Part shown: piece after piece, positions 11,928 through 24,299 of the stretch
Layout: each line of letters starts with the position of its first letter
How positions within the stretch are numbered: position 1 is the stretch's first letter
Assembly (NCBI RefSeq): GCF_017591425.1
Contig: NW_024464918.1
Coordinates: 22,658,001-22,722,000 of the forward strand
DNA length: 64,000 nucleotides
Reading direction: 5' to 3'
Origin: Ochotona curzoniae
Lineage: Eukaryota > Chordata > Mammalia > Lagomorpha > Ochotonidae
Notes under the pieces: model-generated
What the model was told of the DNA's origin: nothing
What the model saw: the letters and a program-made list of their open reading frames with translations, nothing else
The model's database searches: none
Program-made: the position numbers and the translations under genes

Positions 11928-11985
11928 CTGTCTGTCTGGCTGGTTTTCTCCCTGTAACTGACTTTCAAATAAAGAAGTCAGAGAG
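11652..11985 (+). mobile_element. CSINE with expanded TG tract
   Basis: Forward C-repeat from 'gttgggccagcattgtgg' to 'aactgactttcaaataaaga'. The usual CT-rich stretch after 'ggaatgaaccatcagaca' has been replaced or expanded by a pure (TG)n run. ORFs across it translate to Val-Cys or His-Thr runs and are not genes. Confidence 0.85.
11872..11925. repeat. (TG)27 microsatellite
   Basis: Uninterrupted TG run of about 54 bases inside the pyrimidine tract of a CSINE. The length and purity suggest it is polymorphic. Confidence 0.97.
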
Positions 11986-12849
11986 AGAGTAGAGAGGGAG
12001 AGGGAGAAAAAAGAAAAGAAAGGTATAGTGAGGAAGGGAAGGTAGGAGAGGAATCTCCTATACAAATATTATCCTGGCCCAACTCTACTTAGCTTCAAAG
12101 TTCAGAAGAGGACTGGCAAGTTCAGGGTGATTTGGCTGAGGATGAAGAAGAATCTCTTGGTTTCTTCAGATTGATGCCCAGCAACTGATCCTTCCCCTCC
12201 TGCAGTAGTCTGTTGGTCACGTCCGTCGTAGAGCCCACCAAAATGTGGGCAGTGGGAAAATCAGGCCCGAGAATGATCTGTCATGTGATTTCCCAGGGAA
12301 TGTAAATTTTTAAATCATTGATTATATATCACCTGAGTCATTCATCAAGTGCATTTGACTGAAAATTCCCAGAAGAAACAAAACTGTCTCCTAAATATAC
12401 TTAATTATGTAATTTTATAACTTACTGTCCTACAACTTTCACTTTATGAAATATTGTTTAAGGAAATACTGTTAAAGTCCAGTTTTATGCAAAGATGACT
12501 TTTTTACTCTATTTGTAGTCTGTTATCATTGCATATATCTCAATGTTAAATATCTAGTGTTAGAGAAATGATTAAGTAAACAGAATTTCTAAAGTAAGAC
12601 ATTACACAGGCATTGCAATTTTGTTTACAGAGAGTTTTCTCATTGAATATGTTTACATGGTAAAATATTCATCTTATCATCTGTTTGCATCGCCTTGCTT
12701 GTCTTACCTTTCTCTTTTAAGAAAATTTTTGATACATAATTGTAACAAATAATATGGAGAATTGCTGTATACACTCTACTCAGCTCACCCAATGACATCA
12801 TTCCAGAGTATGGCAGTTTCATAACTTGTAACCGAGAAATTGACCTTGA
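11986..12849. other. unique stretch with purine-rich start
   Basis: The first 60 bases are purine-rich (GA/AAAG), continuing the SINE tail. After that no gene or repeat is recognised. Confidence 0.45.
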
Positions 12850-13400
12850 TATAAACCATTGTCCTTTATTTGAATTGCTGGTTTTACCTGTGTTCTTATG
12901 TATGTGTATTTATTTCCAAGCACCATTAAAACATGCATACATTCATGAAACCCCCCACTATAGACAAAGTACATAGCAGCTGCATCACTGGAGTCTGTCT
13001 TGGTGATCTCTCCTTGCCCCATCTCTCTTGCCAACCACTGATCCATCCATAGCATTTCATGAGTATTACATGAATTCATACAAGAGGCAACATGTTAAGA
13101 TTGGCCATTGCAACATAGCCTAATTCTCTTGAGGTTCCAACTCATTTTTGTATGTATCTATGGGTCTGCTTTTATATTGATGAGTAGTGTGTTGTGGCAT
13201 GGATGTATCATGGTTGGTTGGTTTTTTCCATCTTCTGACTGTTACAAATATTAACTTATGGGAATTTTCATGCAGAGTTGTATGTGAAAATTAGTTTTCA
13301 CTTCTCTTGGGAAAATGGCCATGAGTGGACTTTCTGAGTTGCATGATTAGCATTTCAAAAGGGAAAGAATGGCAGGATTGTGTTTGAAAATGTTGAAAAA
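12850..13400 (-). mobile_element. old L1M 3' fragment
   Basis: The right half reads as reversed L1M: 'tatatTGATGAGTAGTGTG' region, 'ttttttccatcttctgactg', 'ttcacttctcttgggaaaat' and 'ggccatgagtggactttctg'. The last is the L1M 'cctaggagtgggattgctgg' position. The left border is uncertain. Confidence 0.55.
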
Positions 13401-14744
13401 AACATACACTGATGTGATGAAAGCAGATATACTCCAAATATTAACAGTGGTTACTGATTATTGACAGAATTATGAATAATTTTAAATTCTTTGATGTTTT
13501 TCTAATTTTTCATTTTTTTCTAAAGGCTTAGAAGAAAAGATTTTTTTTTAAGAAGAAAATTTTTAGATGCAGTTAAGAATGGATAGGAAAATATTGAAAC
13601 ACTTAAAATAATTCTGAGTAATGAGACTGGGTAATTTTAATCTTTAAAATTTAAAGAATTTTCTAAAATTTAGTTAATCAGCATTTCTTACTCTGAAAAT
13701 AAAAAGAGTGTTATTGCTTTAAATTTTATAACTTACTGGTTTTATACCATGTCCACATGCTAGTGTCCATTTTTAAGTGGCTTATAGGTCTTGGGAATAG
13801 TTTTCAAAATCTAATGTCTGGAAAAATATTTATTTGACTTCCTATTGCACAATGAAACCATATTTTGTGCAAAATGTATTATTTTTTTTTCTGTCTCCAT
13901 AGCTATCTCATGGTACCCATTACTCTTCTCAGAAATTCCATCCAGCTCAGAAATAAACTTTGTATCTTTGGTAATTAATTATGGTCGTTTAGACTAAGCT
14001 TCTGTCCCTTAGCATTGATGAACAATTTTGAATATTTCCTGAAACTATAGCAGCAGATGATATTTTAACAGAGCTATGACCTGTGTCTAACAGAGTCAAG
14101 TAACTAAAGAATAAATTTTCAACGGAAATGTCCTTTGAGTCCTCTTTCCAGTCATTCTCCGCTTTGCACCATTTTCCTTTGTGGTGCCACGTAAACAAAT
14201 TGACCTCTTTATTTAAGATCCTGTCATTAAGCCATGTAGTGATTTTGACCAATTTAATATTTTCCAGAAAATAAGAATCCATTAAGCCTCATAGTTGAGT
14301 TACTATAAATTTTTACCACACAAATAGAATGATTTTCCTACCAGTGATGTCAAATTCAGAAATACATCTTTGCTGCATCTTTAACAATGTAGCTTCTACT
14401 AGCTTCTACTTTATGAAGGAGACAGAATTTAATCAAAATAATTTGAAATAATAGTATATTGAGCATGCACAATTTTAAGAAAGTTGAACCTGAGAGAATA
14501 AAATTTTGAAGGAGTATGTTACCATTGGTGCGTTAATCCTTTTTAGAGAGCCCTAAACTTACCTCTCCATTGTATCTAATGGACAACATGAGCAAGGCAG
14601 AAAGAACCAAGAAGTAAGTGATTTGTAATATCTAGTTTCTGTGATTGTGTTGTTTATATAAGGTGAAACATGAATGAACTTTGTATTGCTTAATGACATC
14701 TGTTCAGAAGCAACAACCCAAGAACCTGGTTTACTTTTATTTTC
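13401..14744. other. unique AT-rich stretch
   Basis: About 1.3 kb, very AT-rich, with a 10-base tandem doublet 'agcttctact' at about 14,391-14,410. No gene or repeat recognised. Confidence 0.5.
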
Positions 14745-14746
14745 TT

Positions 14747-15080
14747 TTTTTTTTTTTAATACTTATTTCGTTTTATTGCAAAGTCAGATACACAGAGAGG
14801 AAGACAGACAGAGAGGAAGATCTTCTGTCTGATGGTTCACTCTACAGGTGGCTGCAACGGCCAGAGCTGAGTCAATCTGAAATCAAGCACCCAGAGCATC
14901 CTCCAGGTCTCCCACAGGGGTGCAGGGTCCCAAAGCTTTGAGTTGTCCTTGACTGCTTTCCCAGGCCACAAGCAGGGAGCTGGATGGGAAGCAGGGCTGC
15001 CAGGACTAGAACCGGTGCCCATATGGGATCCTGGGATGTGCAGGGCAAGGACTTTAGCCACTAGGCTACTCTACCAGGCC
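14747..15080 (-). mobile_element. CSINE, fairly young
   Basis: Complete reverse C-repeat: T-run, 'attgcaaagtcagatacaca', 'ggctgcaacggccagagctg', 'ttcccaggccacaagcaggg', 'aggactagaaccggtgccca' (reverse B-box) and 'ctaggctactctaccaggcc'. Low divergence. Confidence 0.92.
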
Positions 15081-15134
15081 CTCAAGATACGCTTTTTTTC
15101 TTAAAAGATTTATTTAGTTTTATTTATTTCTTTT

Positions 15135-15350
15135 GAGAGACCATTATGCTCAGTGAAATAAGCCAATCCCCAAAAGACAAATACCGTATGTTCTCTCATA
15201 TAAGGAAGCCATAATGCAAATTGGAATGTATAGTGACGAAGTAATGGAGTAATGGAGACTACCATATCCAGATGTGAAGACATTTTTTATTTTATGTTCA
15301 GTCAGCAACTGAACTGAAAATGGAATAAATGTTAATGAAGTACTCAAAAG
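15135..15350 (+). mobile_element. L1 3' end
   Basis: 'accattatgctcagtgaaat', 'aagccaatccccaaaagaca' and 'accgtatgttctctcatata' are the classical C-terminal ORF2 nucleotides of L1 on the + strand, followed by 3'-UTR-like sequence. Confidence 0.85.
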
Positions 15351-16889
15351 AACAAAACCTGGTCTGCTCCTTCATATGAACCTTGGATCAAATCATTTAT
15401 GATAGATAAGTGTTCATTATTCACAAGATGATAATTATTTTTCATGGGTTTTTATTTTGTCAAAACTTTTTTGAGTTGAGATTTCTCATCTTTAACCAAA
15501 AAACTTGAATAATATGCACAAGAACAGAGAGGCCATATGGCAAGTGCCAAAGCAGACTTGCTGGCTAAATAAAGTAAAAGTTCAAGAAATGGAAAAGTTG
15601 TTTCCATCTGGGGACTGGAGGAAAAGTGGGCAGCAACTAAGAGGACAGGATGGCAATAGTCCTCCTGGACCTGCCATCTATGAATTAACCTAAACTTTAA
15701 AATGATGTTAATTTTGAACAATTTCCATATTTTTAGGATCTGGTCACGGAGTAGCAATCATGTGGAAGACAAAGCCATGGAGATTTAGATTAGCTGTCAG
15801 ATGCACAAAAATCTATTGATCTCAACATTCACCAAGAGAATCCACTCAGCTCTCTCCTCCTCCCTCTGTCCCTCCTTCCCCTCCTTCTCTTTATCCTCTG
15901 TTATAGAGCTGAAGAAATTTCAAAGGAGGAGAAGCAGATTATCTGTAAAAGCTTTTCCCCTAGCCAAAGGCTGTTTGTCCTATTCCACGCTTCCTTTTGG
16001 TACTCTTTCTCTCCCCTTCACTTGGTTCAGGGATGGGGCTGACTGCACCCCTATGGGGGGGACAAATGACTACAGGCTGCTTAATGCAATGCTGCTTACC
16101 CTGGGACACATGGAAAGCAAGAGAAAGGGAGCACTCCACTCCGACCCTTGTGTTGTGAGGATGTGGGCACAGATCTTGAATGCAAAGGTCGAATCTACAT
16201 CTGCCAGTGGAGAAGGCGGTGGATCTAAGAGGGGGTTCAGATTGTACGCTAATGGCATCTGATGAGTTGTCACACCAGCTGTGTATGACCTGACCTTGGA
16301 AACCAGGTTACCTGCAGAATTGAATGACTTGATAAGAGTCCTGGTTATATCACTGTTTCTGGAATATTGATTGTTTTTGTCTCTAAAATTGTCTACAGGT
16401 AGTAATTGAGGAGATAAGTTTCAGAAGCATGGAAGAAGCAGGGATCAGCAGGATACCTGTTTCAGAGGAAGGACACATTAGCACGGACCAAAGGCTTTGA
16501 AAAGGAAGTGGGACTTGAGCTGAAATGTGAATTTATGTAGATCGCATAGTTCATTTTTCATGAAACATGTCAGCACAGCATATTGGGACCTTTTATTCAG
16601 AGCAACACTGACACACATCTGCTCAAATAAGTTAATGTTCCCATCTCTGGTGACTCATTTGGCAGAAAAAAATAATTCCACTCCACATTATAAATAGGAG
16701 TAAAAGGACACGAGAGGAAATAGAGATGGAAACAACAACATTTTCAAACACGTATTAAGATGCATCGTTCATAGTAAGACTTCAGTTGGGAGATCAGTGG
16801 GGACAGTGGTCCCAGCAGAGAGGTCATGGTAGCATTGGTGACAGTGCTGACAGTAGTGATAGCGATGAGAGCGATGATGTTGGCATTTG
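15351..16889. other. unique stretch with an unassigned 153-codon ORF
   Basis: A plus-strand ORF spans 15,801-16,262 (153 codons). Its first half is low-complexity (Ser/Pro/Leu from a CT-rich tract) and the rest shows no motif I recognise. No poly(A) tract, splice pattern or repeat family identifies it. A chance ORF is likely. Confidence 0.35.
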
Positions 16890-17060
16890 CTTGTGTTGGT
16901 TATTCAGCTCTCACTGTTGGGTGGCTCTGCTAAATGACATTTTCTTACAGAATCCTCCCGGTGCTGGGAAGTAGATATCACTAATATGTTCTTTACATAT
17001 ATTAGGTCCAAGACAAAAAAGTGACACGCTGGACTCAGAGTGAAATCCACACATGTCTAA
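16890..17060 (-). mobile_element. MIR SINE fragment
   Basis: Reverse MIR order, poorly preserved: 'acagaatcctcccggtgctg' (MIR 'tcctcacaacaaccctatga'), 'aagtagatatcactaatatg', then 'agtgacacgctggactcaga'. Confidence 0.4.
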
Positions 17061-18609
17061 TCTAAGAATGCATGTAATGAATCATCCACTGTGTTAAAGT
17101 TGCTTACCCATAGGTATATAGGCACCTATAAAAGGTATATAAAATATTTCAGACTTCAACCTTAAACCACATGTTCTGGTTTCTAATTGCTGTCCCCAAA
17201 ACAACAAGGTCCCAGGGTCCTAGGGAACAGTCCTTTGAGTGGAAGAAAAGGCACTGCCTTTTGTAGAATGGCTCTCGGTTTTAATTCTTGCATCTTAATA
17301 TACACACTCAGTACTTTTTGAAAATAGTTCATGAAAATGGCATTTGAAAACAAGTAATAGAGAGATAATGCATTATCATCTTCCTCTTAAATGTGAATAT
17401 GTTCTGACATGAAATGTAGGGGATCTCTTTGCCAACTAAACATCGGACAGGAAAATGGTATTTTGAAATATTCAGAGCCGAGTTTATAAAATAATTGAAT
17501 TGTATTTGTTGAATGTTATTTTGACCTCCTGCTTATTTAGTTTTTTCCAATTTAACAGTGACATTTAGGTTCTGAATTCAGGTCTACTATATGACAAGTA
17601 AAATCAGGATTTATTGGATTGGATTTGTAATGACTCAGCTGTCCCAGTAATTGTCTCTTGGAATCTGTTTAAATGTTAAATGGCAATAAGAGACGTGAGT
17701 GTAGAACTCTATTTCAATCTATTGAATCTCTAGACTGAAGATGTTTGTGTTTTGTGTGTTAACTGGAACCCCCTCTCTATCCTGTACATATTTATACCAT
17801 TTCCATGATATAGAAAACTTCGCCAATGAAATAGTCTATTTCTAAGCAAAGCCATCAGAGGAATACCACAGGAGCAACAGTTCAGGGGATGGAAATGATC
17901 CATGGGGAAGCAGACACAGCGGGTCCATGGACCCTCAGCTCCCAGGTTTATTGGCTTGCACAATACACACAGCCTCTCTAAGAAACCATTTCCACTTCTG
18001 CAGGAAGGGACAGATGATAGAACCCATTTCAAAAGGTTGCTGTAAGAGTTACCTTGAGGTTGTGCCCTGCACACGTTGAATGCCTAGTTAAGCTTTCTTA
18101 CTGTCATCATCATGTGCATCATGTTTTATTTCTGGACCACAGGGATGTGTTGTGTCAAGATTACCACTTTTGACAAAGGAGACACCTTTTCCTTCTGCCG
18201 AGGCACCTGAAGGCCAGAGCCAACTGATGGTTTGGCCACCTCCAAATTTTGCAGGACATAGAGAAATTAGAGAAATGAAAGGTTGTCAGGACAGATGTGA
18301 GAATGATAACAACAACTAGGAAAACTGCCCCTTGGTCTACAACATGCAAAATGAGGTGGGCATATCAATGTCGCCTGGGAGTGTTTCTAAGTCTCAGAGG
18401 TATTACTTTTTTTTTTTTTAAAGTAGACCAAGTATAAAAAATAAGTTAATAGTTATCTGGGTACAATGCCCAGCACACAAATTTCTGGGAAATATCTTAA
18501 ATTCATTAGGAAGCTGCTAGGAACTAAATTGTGTTCCTCTACCATTTGCATGTTAAGTTGTAATTTCCAAATATGATACTATCTACGGATTGCATGCTTT
18601 GGGACATAA
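17061..18609. other. unique stretch
   Basis: About 1.5 kb without a recognisable gene or repeat. The 114-codon minus ORF at 17,730-18,074 shows no known motif. Confidence 0.5.
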
Positions 18610-18730
18610 TAAAATTCAGATTAGTTCAAACCCAGGTTTATCAGTTACTGAGAGATATGCTCAAATGATTTAACCCTTCTTTTTTTGTCAGCAAAATGGA
18701 TGTGATAATTATTCTCATAATTCCTGCAGA
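18610..18730 (+). mobile_element. MIR SINE fragment
   Basis: Forward MIR: 'agttcaaacccaggtttatc', then 'tcagcaaaatggatgtgata' and 'attattctcataattcctgc'. Confidence 0.6.
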
Positions 18731-19289
18731 ATACCCAGATAAATGCAATAGATATTGTTTATTCATCACTTGTTGTCTTAAAAAAAAAACCTTGATCTCT
18801 TTGACTGTGTTACACAATTTAGGCTCAGAGCCGTGCAAACCTGGTCTTGAATTCTATCCTAGAATGGCAGAAAGTTTAAGAAATGATACTCATTGCCATA
18901 AACCCTATGGTATAGCCCCCTGACTTCTAGCAAAATGGCAACCAGGGATGGTCAAAATAGGAACTCTACTCTCTTGCCCAATGAGTATCCTCAGGCGGGA
19001 AGATCCATTTAGGGCCTGCAGCTCTCCAAGAAGTTCAACACATACTGTTCATCTGGAATTGAACCAGATTCTTACTGTGCTGGAGAATAATGAATGAACC
19101 TTAACTCCTCATCTTCTATATGTAGTTACCTCATTGTGCAGAAATGTAGCAATCTATGAATCGAACCCAGACAATGAGGATTAAAACCCTAAACAAGATA
19201 GGCTCTGAATAACTATCCTATAGGATGTCAGGCTCTTCCATCTTTAATTCTATAGTCTGAAACACACAGCTATTTATTAATAATGGATT
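18731..19289. other. unique stretch
   Basis: No recognisable gene. 'cctggtcttgaattctatcc' near 18,840 may be a second MIR scrap, too short to call. Confidence 0.4.
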
Positions 19290-19510
19290 AAGAACAACCA
19301 CTATTTGCTGGGGCTTTCCTGAGTGCCAGCCATCACACCAGGTCCTCTGTGTGCATTGCTATCTCATTTAATCATGATTCTGTGAGGACTTACTCTTATT
19401 ATCTCCAGTGGAGAGAACAGAAAACTCAAACTTGGAGGCTAAATAATTGACAAGTGGGGTCTCAGAGCCAAAATGTGGCAGAGCCAGAAATTGAATCCAG
19501 GCTTTTTCAC
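19290..19510 (-). mobile_element. MIR SINE, well preserved
   Basis: Reverse MIR nearly end to end: 'cctgagtgccagccatcaca', 'gctatctcatttaatcatga', 'ttattatctccagtggagag', 'aatgtggcagagccagaaat', 'tgaatccaggctttttcact'. Confidence 0.85.
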
Positions 19511-20384
19511 TCCATCACTATGAAACATTTGAGAGTTTTCTCAAAAGCATTTCAAATACTTGATTTTAAACGTATGTTTTACTCTGAAGTATAATTTCTT
19601 ATCACACACAGGGACCCATTTTTTTTTCCTGCTTCTGCAATACTGCTTTATTTGTCATGAAAACCAATGAAATGATCGGAGTCATTTAGCAAAAATTTGC
19701 TTTTAGACATGCCTTGCCCAAACCACATATTTTCCTTCCAAAGACTACCTGTCGAGCCAGTACGTGAGAGATTAGTCATTTCTCTACATGGGCAAACTAA
19801 TGGGAAGAGCTGAGCAATTACCTGGAAAAATGTGACTGATGCTAGCAGACAGTAAGAATAATTTAAACCAACAAACTCTCTCCCCTCTACTGCAGGGCTT
19901 GGCGTAGAGTTTTCTTCCTTCTCCTCTCTGTTTTGTTTTCCATTGACTGCACTTTGCAAATAATTGTTCCATCTGTCCACTTCACTTTGCCTGAGTAATC
20001 ACAGCCAGAGGGCACTTGGAAGTCAAACATCAGACACACAGGGAAAACTAATGTTTTGGAGGCCAAGAGAGAAGTCCATGTCTGTCCTCCCCTGCAGCTG
20101 AGCCAGGCTTCTAAGAATCAATGATAAGCACCACTTGCCCCAGGAAGGAAAGCTGCAGTTTGGGAATGGGAATAGAGAAGGGATTTGGTAGACCTTGTTG
20201 TTCAGTGTTGGCTACCAGAACCCAATGTGCTTAGTCATGGGATTAAGTAGAGAAATCATGCCAAGCCAGAGATGAAAAGAATAGAGACAGGAATTGAAAA
20301 ACAGAACCCTGGAGCAGCTTTGTGCTGTGCCACTGATTCTCAGCAAGGCCTCTGGCTGGGCACTCTCCATACACAAGCTAGTTG
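19511..20384. other. unique stretch
   Basis: No recognisable gene or repeat. A 110-codon minus ORF at 19,648-19,980 has no recognised motif. Confidence 0.5.
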
Positions 20385-20525
20385 GATCTGTGGAACAGCT
20401 CTGCTTCCCAGAAAATGGATCAGAGCTGTCAGACAACTTGCCCTGGGCCACAAAGCTAGCAAACGGTAGAGCCAAGATGTGAATATCAACACATCTTAAC
20501 CCCAAACCCTGGTTCTTAACCTCTG
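20385..20525 (-). mobile_element. MIR SINE fragment
   Basis: Reverse MIR: 'aacttgccctgggccacaaa', 'gctagcaaacggtagagcca', 'ccaaaccctggttcttaacc'. Confidence 0.6.
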
Positions 20526-20679
20526 TCCCTAAATGCTATGAACCAGGGGTGTTGAGCAAGGGTGAAGTATAGTCCTGGAGAGAAAAAAGGAGCAAAGTGA
20601 GCCAAGCTAATGCATATTTGGTTACCCCTGGTCAGACATCAACATAGTGTGCAGCTGTTAGAGGTTAAATGCCTAGCAT

Positions 20680-20800
20680 TAAAACCAAATTAGGACCTCA
20701 GTGTACAGATGCACAGATGTTAAAAAAAAATCCACTTGAAGTCACAAAACCAGTAAATAAGTTAGGATTTGAACCCAGTTATCTGAACTTGATCAAACAT
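20680..20800 (-). mobile_element. MIR SINE fragment
   Basis: Reverse MIR: 'gtgtacagatgcacagatgt', 'gaagtcacaaaaccagtaaa', 'taggatttgaacccagttat'. Confidence 0.65.
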
Positions 20801-20934
20801 ATTCTTTCATGTACTTGGCAGTGTCCTTCCATTATTATTATTAAACTAAAACAAATTAGCTCAGTTCCCTATAAATTATGTTCCATAGAATACCTTGTTT
20901 CTAAAGATACACATTAATGAATTTTTTAAAAGGG

Positions 20935-21130
20935 AAATTCTTCCATTTGCAACAAAATGAATGCCACTGGAGGACACAGTATCAGGAGAAGTAAACTGGA
21001 TACAGAAAGAAAAATATCACCCTTCCTCCCTTGTAGGCGGGAGCTAACAGCACAAAGGACAAAGAAAAGGGGAGAGGGAAATGATATATTAAACAAGATA
21101 AGATTTCTAAAATTTATTCTACATTTATGA
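20935..21130 (+). mobile_element. L1 3' end
   Basis: Forward L1 ORF2 end: 'tccatttgcaacaaaatgaa', 'tgccactggaggacacagta', 'ggatacagaaagaaaaatat', followed by 'cctcccttgtaggcgggagc'. No open frame. Confidence 0.75.
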
Positions 21131-21839
21131 AATATTTGTCATAGTCAAATAATAAAAGGCCCTAAGAATCTTGGAATGAAAGTGTGACATGAGCCCTAGA
21201 GAAGAGGGGCTGTGAACTCCAAGGCCTTTCATGTTGACCAGGCTACCAGGAGAGCTTGGTTGTGGTCTGCATGGGTTGTGGAAGCCACTGACCTCATTCC
21301 ATGTGCAGTTCCTGGACGACTCAGTTTCTGACTCATTGATTCAGGCATTGCCTACTTACTGATCATGTACTCCAAGCCTGATGGTATGCTTGGTGCTGGA
21401 AAAACACTCAACAGCAGCACAGGGGACTGTATATGTTCCTGAGAAAGTTAAGAGAAAATAGTATTTGGGTGTAAAAAAAGGCTTGAATATATATAGGTTT
21501 TTCATAAATTGATTTTTTTGTCAACATTTTCAAGACCTCACAGAGTCACTGCTCTCAAGAAACTGTGTTCTAGTACATGGGATGGTTATTAATGAATTTA
21601 TTAAATGAGAAAACTGCACCAAAACCTGGCCCAGAGAGAAAGATAATTAGCAAATAAGGGTTATGATATGCAATGGCTGTTTCATATCCAATAGACTTCT
21701 AAAATCTGAAAAACAAAATGCCTGCCAGCACACTGCTTCCCACCTCAGTTAACGGGAATGCTGTTCTTCCTGCACGGGGGCCTTAGTTTTCACTGCTTGT
21801 TTGCATACCCTGTATTCAATACTTCTCCCCTACTCCACT
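21131..21839. other. unique stretch, possible L2 scrap
   Basis: 'cattgcctacttactgatca' to 'ggtgctggaaaaacactcaa' (about 21,345-21,415) resembles an ancient L2/MIR 3' end ('acttactatgtgccagg...gtgctgggaatacag'). Otherwise nothing recognised. Confidence 0.4.
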
Positions 21840-22500
21840 GTTGCCATTTTGGTCTACTGCTCAATGTATTATACTGACCTCAGAAGCTTTTCCGTTTTTA
21901 CTCATTTCTTTTCTGTGTAACAGCCAGACTGACTTCTTAGCTTGATATTCTCCAGTGGCTTCTCATCTTTTACAGTACAGAAGGAAAATTGTTGGAGTGC
22001 TCTGAGCAGTTAAGCCCTATATCATATGGCCAACACCACAGCTTGGCTGTTCTTGTTGAGTACTGCTCTCCCCTGGGCAGCTCTCCACATCTGTGCCAGC
22101 TTCATCAAATCCAGTTCCCAGGATGCAAGCCCGTGCCAATCTTCAAGATCTTGCATTAGCTCTGATCTCTCACTTAAAATGACTTCTCATTGGCTTACTG
22201 ATTCACTTTCTGAGTTCTCTGTTCACTCGCTACTTATCCAGTAGGGAGTTACCTGAATTTCTTAAGAAAACTAGTGTCTCTTACAGCTCATCATTCCACA
22301 TAATCACTTCCTTTTTTTTTTTTGCTTCATAGAACTAATTATTGCTCCATACTCTTTTTAAATGTGTTGCATCATTTTCCCACAGATGTTGAAAGCTTCC
22401 ATTCCATGAGATCAACAACATGACTTCTCATATGCTCACAGCGTTACACAGAATTTGCTCAGTGAGTGCACTGAATGGTGTATTGCATGAATAAAAGATG
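21840..22500 (+). mobile_element. L2 LINE 3' fragment
   Basis: L2 signature in order: 'ttgatattctccagtggctt' and 'ctcatcttttacagtacaga' (L2 'ccctccagtggctccccatctcacccagagta'), a 'tcttcaagatcttgcattagc'-like block (shortened here), and 3'-terminal 'gctcagtgagtgcactgaat'. Diverged and non-coding. Confidence 0.65.
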
Positions 22501-22969
22501 TGAGATGAATCAGAAACACACCAGCCAAGAAACTTGGAGGAATGGCACAACTCTAATGACATGCAGTCCACTTCATCTTTTTTGACATTTCAGCGGTCTT
22601 TTCTATTTGCTGGTTGAATATCTTCCATTGCACAACATTGTAGGAGGCAGAAAGTCACCAAGCCCAGCAGCATGGTGGCTTCCACAGCAGTCATCTCATG
22701 CTGATACTCCTGAATCTGGCTCACTGGGCCTCATCAACAGGTGAACTGTGTGGGTCCAGTGATTTGGAGCATGCTCCTTACCTGGTTGTTTCAGGAAAAA
22801 CTCTTTCCATTTGCTAGGCCTCTAGCCAGAGCAGAGGTTTCCCTCTATATGGGAAGTATGAAAGCAGCAACAAGAGAAAGTTCAGATATAGAAGAGCCTC
22901 AATGGAGTGGATATTTGGAGCAGCAGCTACAACACCAAATTCCATTCCACAGTGTCTAAACTCAAGTCC
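22501..22969. other. unique stretch
   Basis: No recognisable gene or repeat. Confidence 0.5.
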
Positions 22970-23290
22970 TAGGGCCCAGTGTGATGGCTTAGCTGGCTGA
23001 TCCTTCCCCTTCAAGTGCTGGGATCCTATATTGGTACCAATTCCTGCTCTGGTTGCTCCACTTCGCATCCAACTCTCTGCTTGTGGCCTGGGAAAGCAGT
23101 AGAGGACAGCTCAAAGCCTTGGTACCCTGAAACCAGGAACCCAGAAAAAGCTCCAGACTCCTCGCTCTGGATCAACTCAGCTATAGCCATTGTGGCCACT
23201 TGGGGAGTGAACCATCAGACAGAAGATCTTTCTCTCTGCTTCTCCTTCTCTCTGCAAATCTGCTTTTCCAATAAAAATAAAATAAATATA
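22970..23290 (+). mobile_element. CSINE
   Basis: Forward C-repeat: 'agggcccagtgtgatggctt', 'gctgggatcctatattggta', 'gcttgtggcctgggaaagca', 'tggccacttggggagtgaac', a CT-rich tract and 'aataaaaataaaataaatat'. First of three adjacent copies. Confidence 0.9.
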
Positions 23291-23319
23291 TATATTTTTT
23301 AATTTAAAAATTCAAGCCC

Positions 23320-23560
23320 CAGGTTAGTTGCTCATTTCAGCATCCTGCTAGTGCCTACCCAGGGGGCAGCAGTGATGAATTGAGTAATTGGGTTCCTGTT
23401 ACCCACATGGAAAACCTGCACTGATTTCTAGGCTCTTGGTTACACCCTGGCTCTGCCCCAGCTCTTCGGGGCATTTGGGGACAGAGCTAGCAGATTGAGT
23501 ATGTCTGCATGCGTGTCTACCCCCCTGTCTTTTGAATCAATATAAATTTAAAATTAAGTG
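23320..23560 (+). mobile_element. CSINE-related fragment, old
   Basis: 'tgctagtgcctacccagggg', 'gttacccacatggaaaacct', 'ttctaggctcttggttacac' and 'ggggcatttggggacagagc' follow the right half of a C-repeat (older subfamily). Tail 'gaatcaatataaatttaaaa'. Confidence 0.65.
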
Positions 23561-23589
23561 AATGAATAAAGATACTAAATCACTTCATT

Positions 23590-23935
23590 TAAAAAAAATA
23601 TTTGTTTGAAAGAGGCAGAGGCAAGATGAGAAGAGAGGGAAAGGGAAGGAGGAGGAAGCAAAGGGAGAGAAAGGTAAAGGATAAGATAGATCTTCTGTCA
23701 GATGGCTTACTCCCCGAATGGCTGCAATGGCCAGAGCCGGGTCATTCCAAAGCTAAGAGCTAGGAGTTTCTTTCAGGTCTTCCTCATGGGTGAAGCGGCT
23801 TAAGAAGTTTGGTCTTCCTCTGCTGCTTTCCCATGCACATTAGCAGGGGGCTGAATCAATTTAACAGAAACAACTTGAACTGGAACTCATATGGGGTTCC
23901 AGTGTAATAGGCAGCAGCTAAAACCACAGTGTCCA
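23590..23935 (-). mobile_element. CSINE
   Basis: Reverse C-repeat: 'tttgtttgaaagaggcagag', a purine-rich tract of about 80 bases, 'aatggctgcaatggccagag', 'cttcctctgctgctttccca' and 'actggaactcatatggggtt'. The purine tract is longer than usual. Confidence 0.85.
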
Positions 23936-24243
23936 TCATAAAAATACTTCTTTAAAATAAAGAGCAATAAATATTCCCTCCATAATATTTCTCATGTCTG
24001 CCACCTTTGATGCTTGGCACATATGTACAGTTTTCAGAAAGACCTGAACTTATCAACTTTATGATTATTAGCAAGTGCTTCACTTACCACAAGATCCTGG
24101 TACCTCTTTTCGGTGTTAGCTGTGATCTTTTTGATATAAGCTGTTTTCAGGTTTTCGCTACAAGGCAAAACACCAGATGCAGTGAGCCACACAGGAGGTA
24201 TAATTCCAGCAGGGATGGTGGCTGAGGGGATGGGTGCGGAGGC

Positions 24244-24246
<3 letters not shown>

Positions 24247-24282
<36 letters not shown>

Positions 24283-24292
24283 AACAGGCAGG
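24247..24292. repeat. (GA)n-rich tract
   Basis: GA dinucleotides with one AAAG interruption, about 45 bases, at the edge of an LTR-like repeat. Confidence 0.9.
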
Positions 24293-24299
24293 GACCTAT

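Noticed and set aside
11723..12065. ORFs with His-Thr or Val-Cys runs
   Set aside because: They are translations of the (TG)27 microsatellite; the same holds for 50,681-50,981 and the CA run.
15801..16262. 153-codon ORF as a gene
   Set aside because: The first half comes from a CT-rich tract and no motif is visible in the rest; chance is the simplest explanation.
23350..23370. CTCF-like motif 'cccagggggcagc'
   Set aside because: The core fits, but the five positions before it do not, and it lies in an old SINE; too weak to report as a site.
24247..24292. CRISPR-like or regular spaced repeat array
   Set aside because: It is a simple GA tract in mammalian DNA; no spacer structure exists anywhere in the window.
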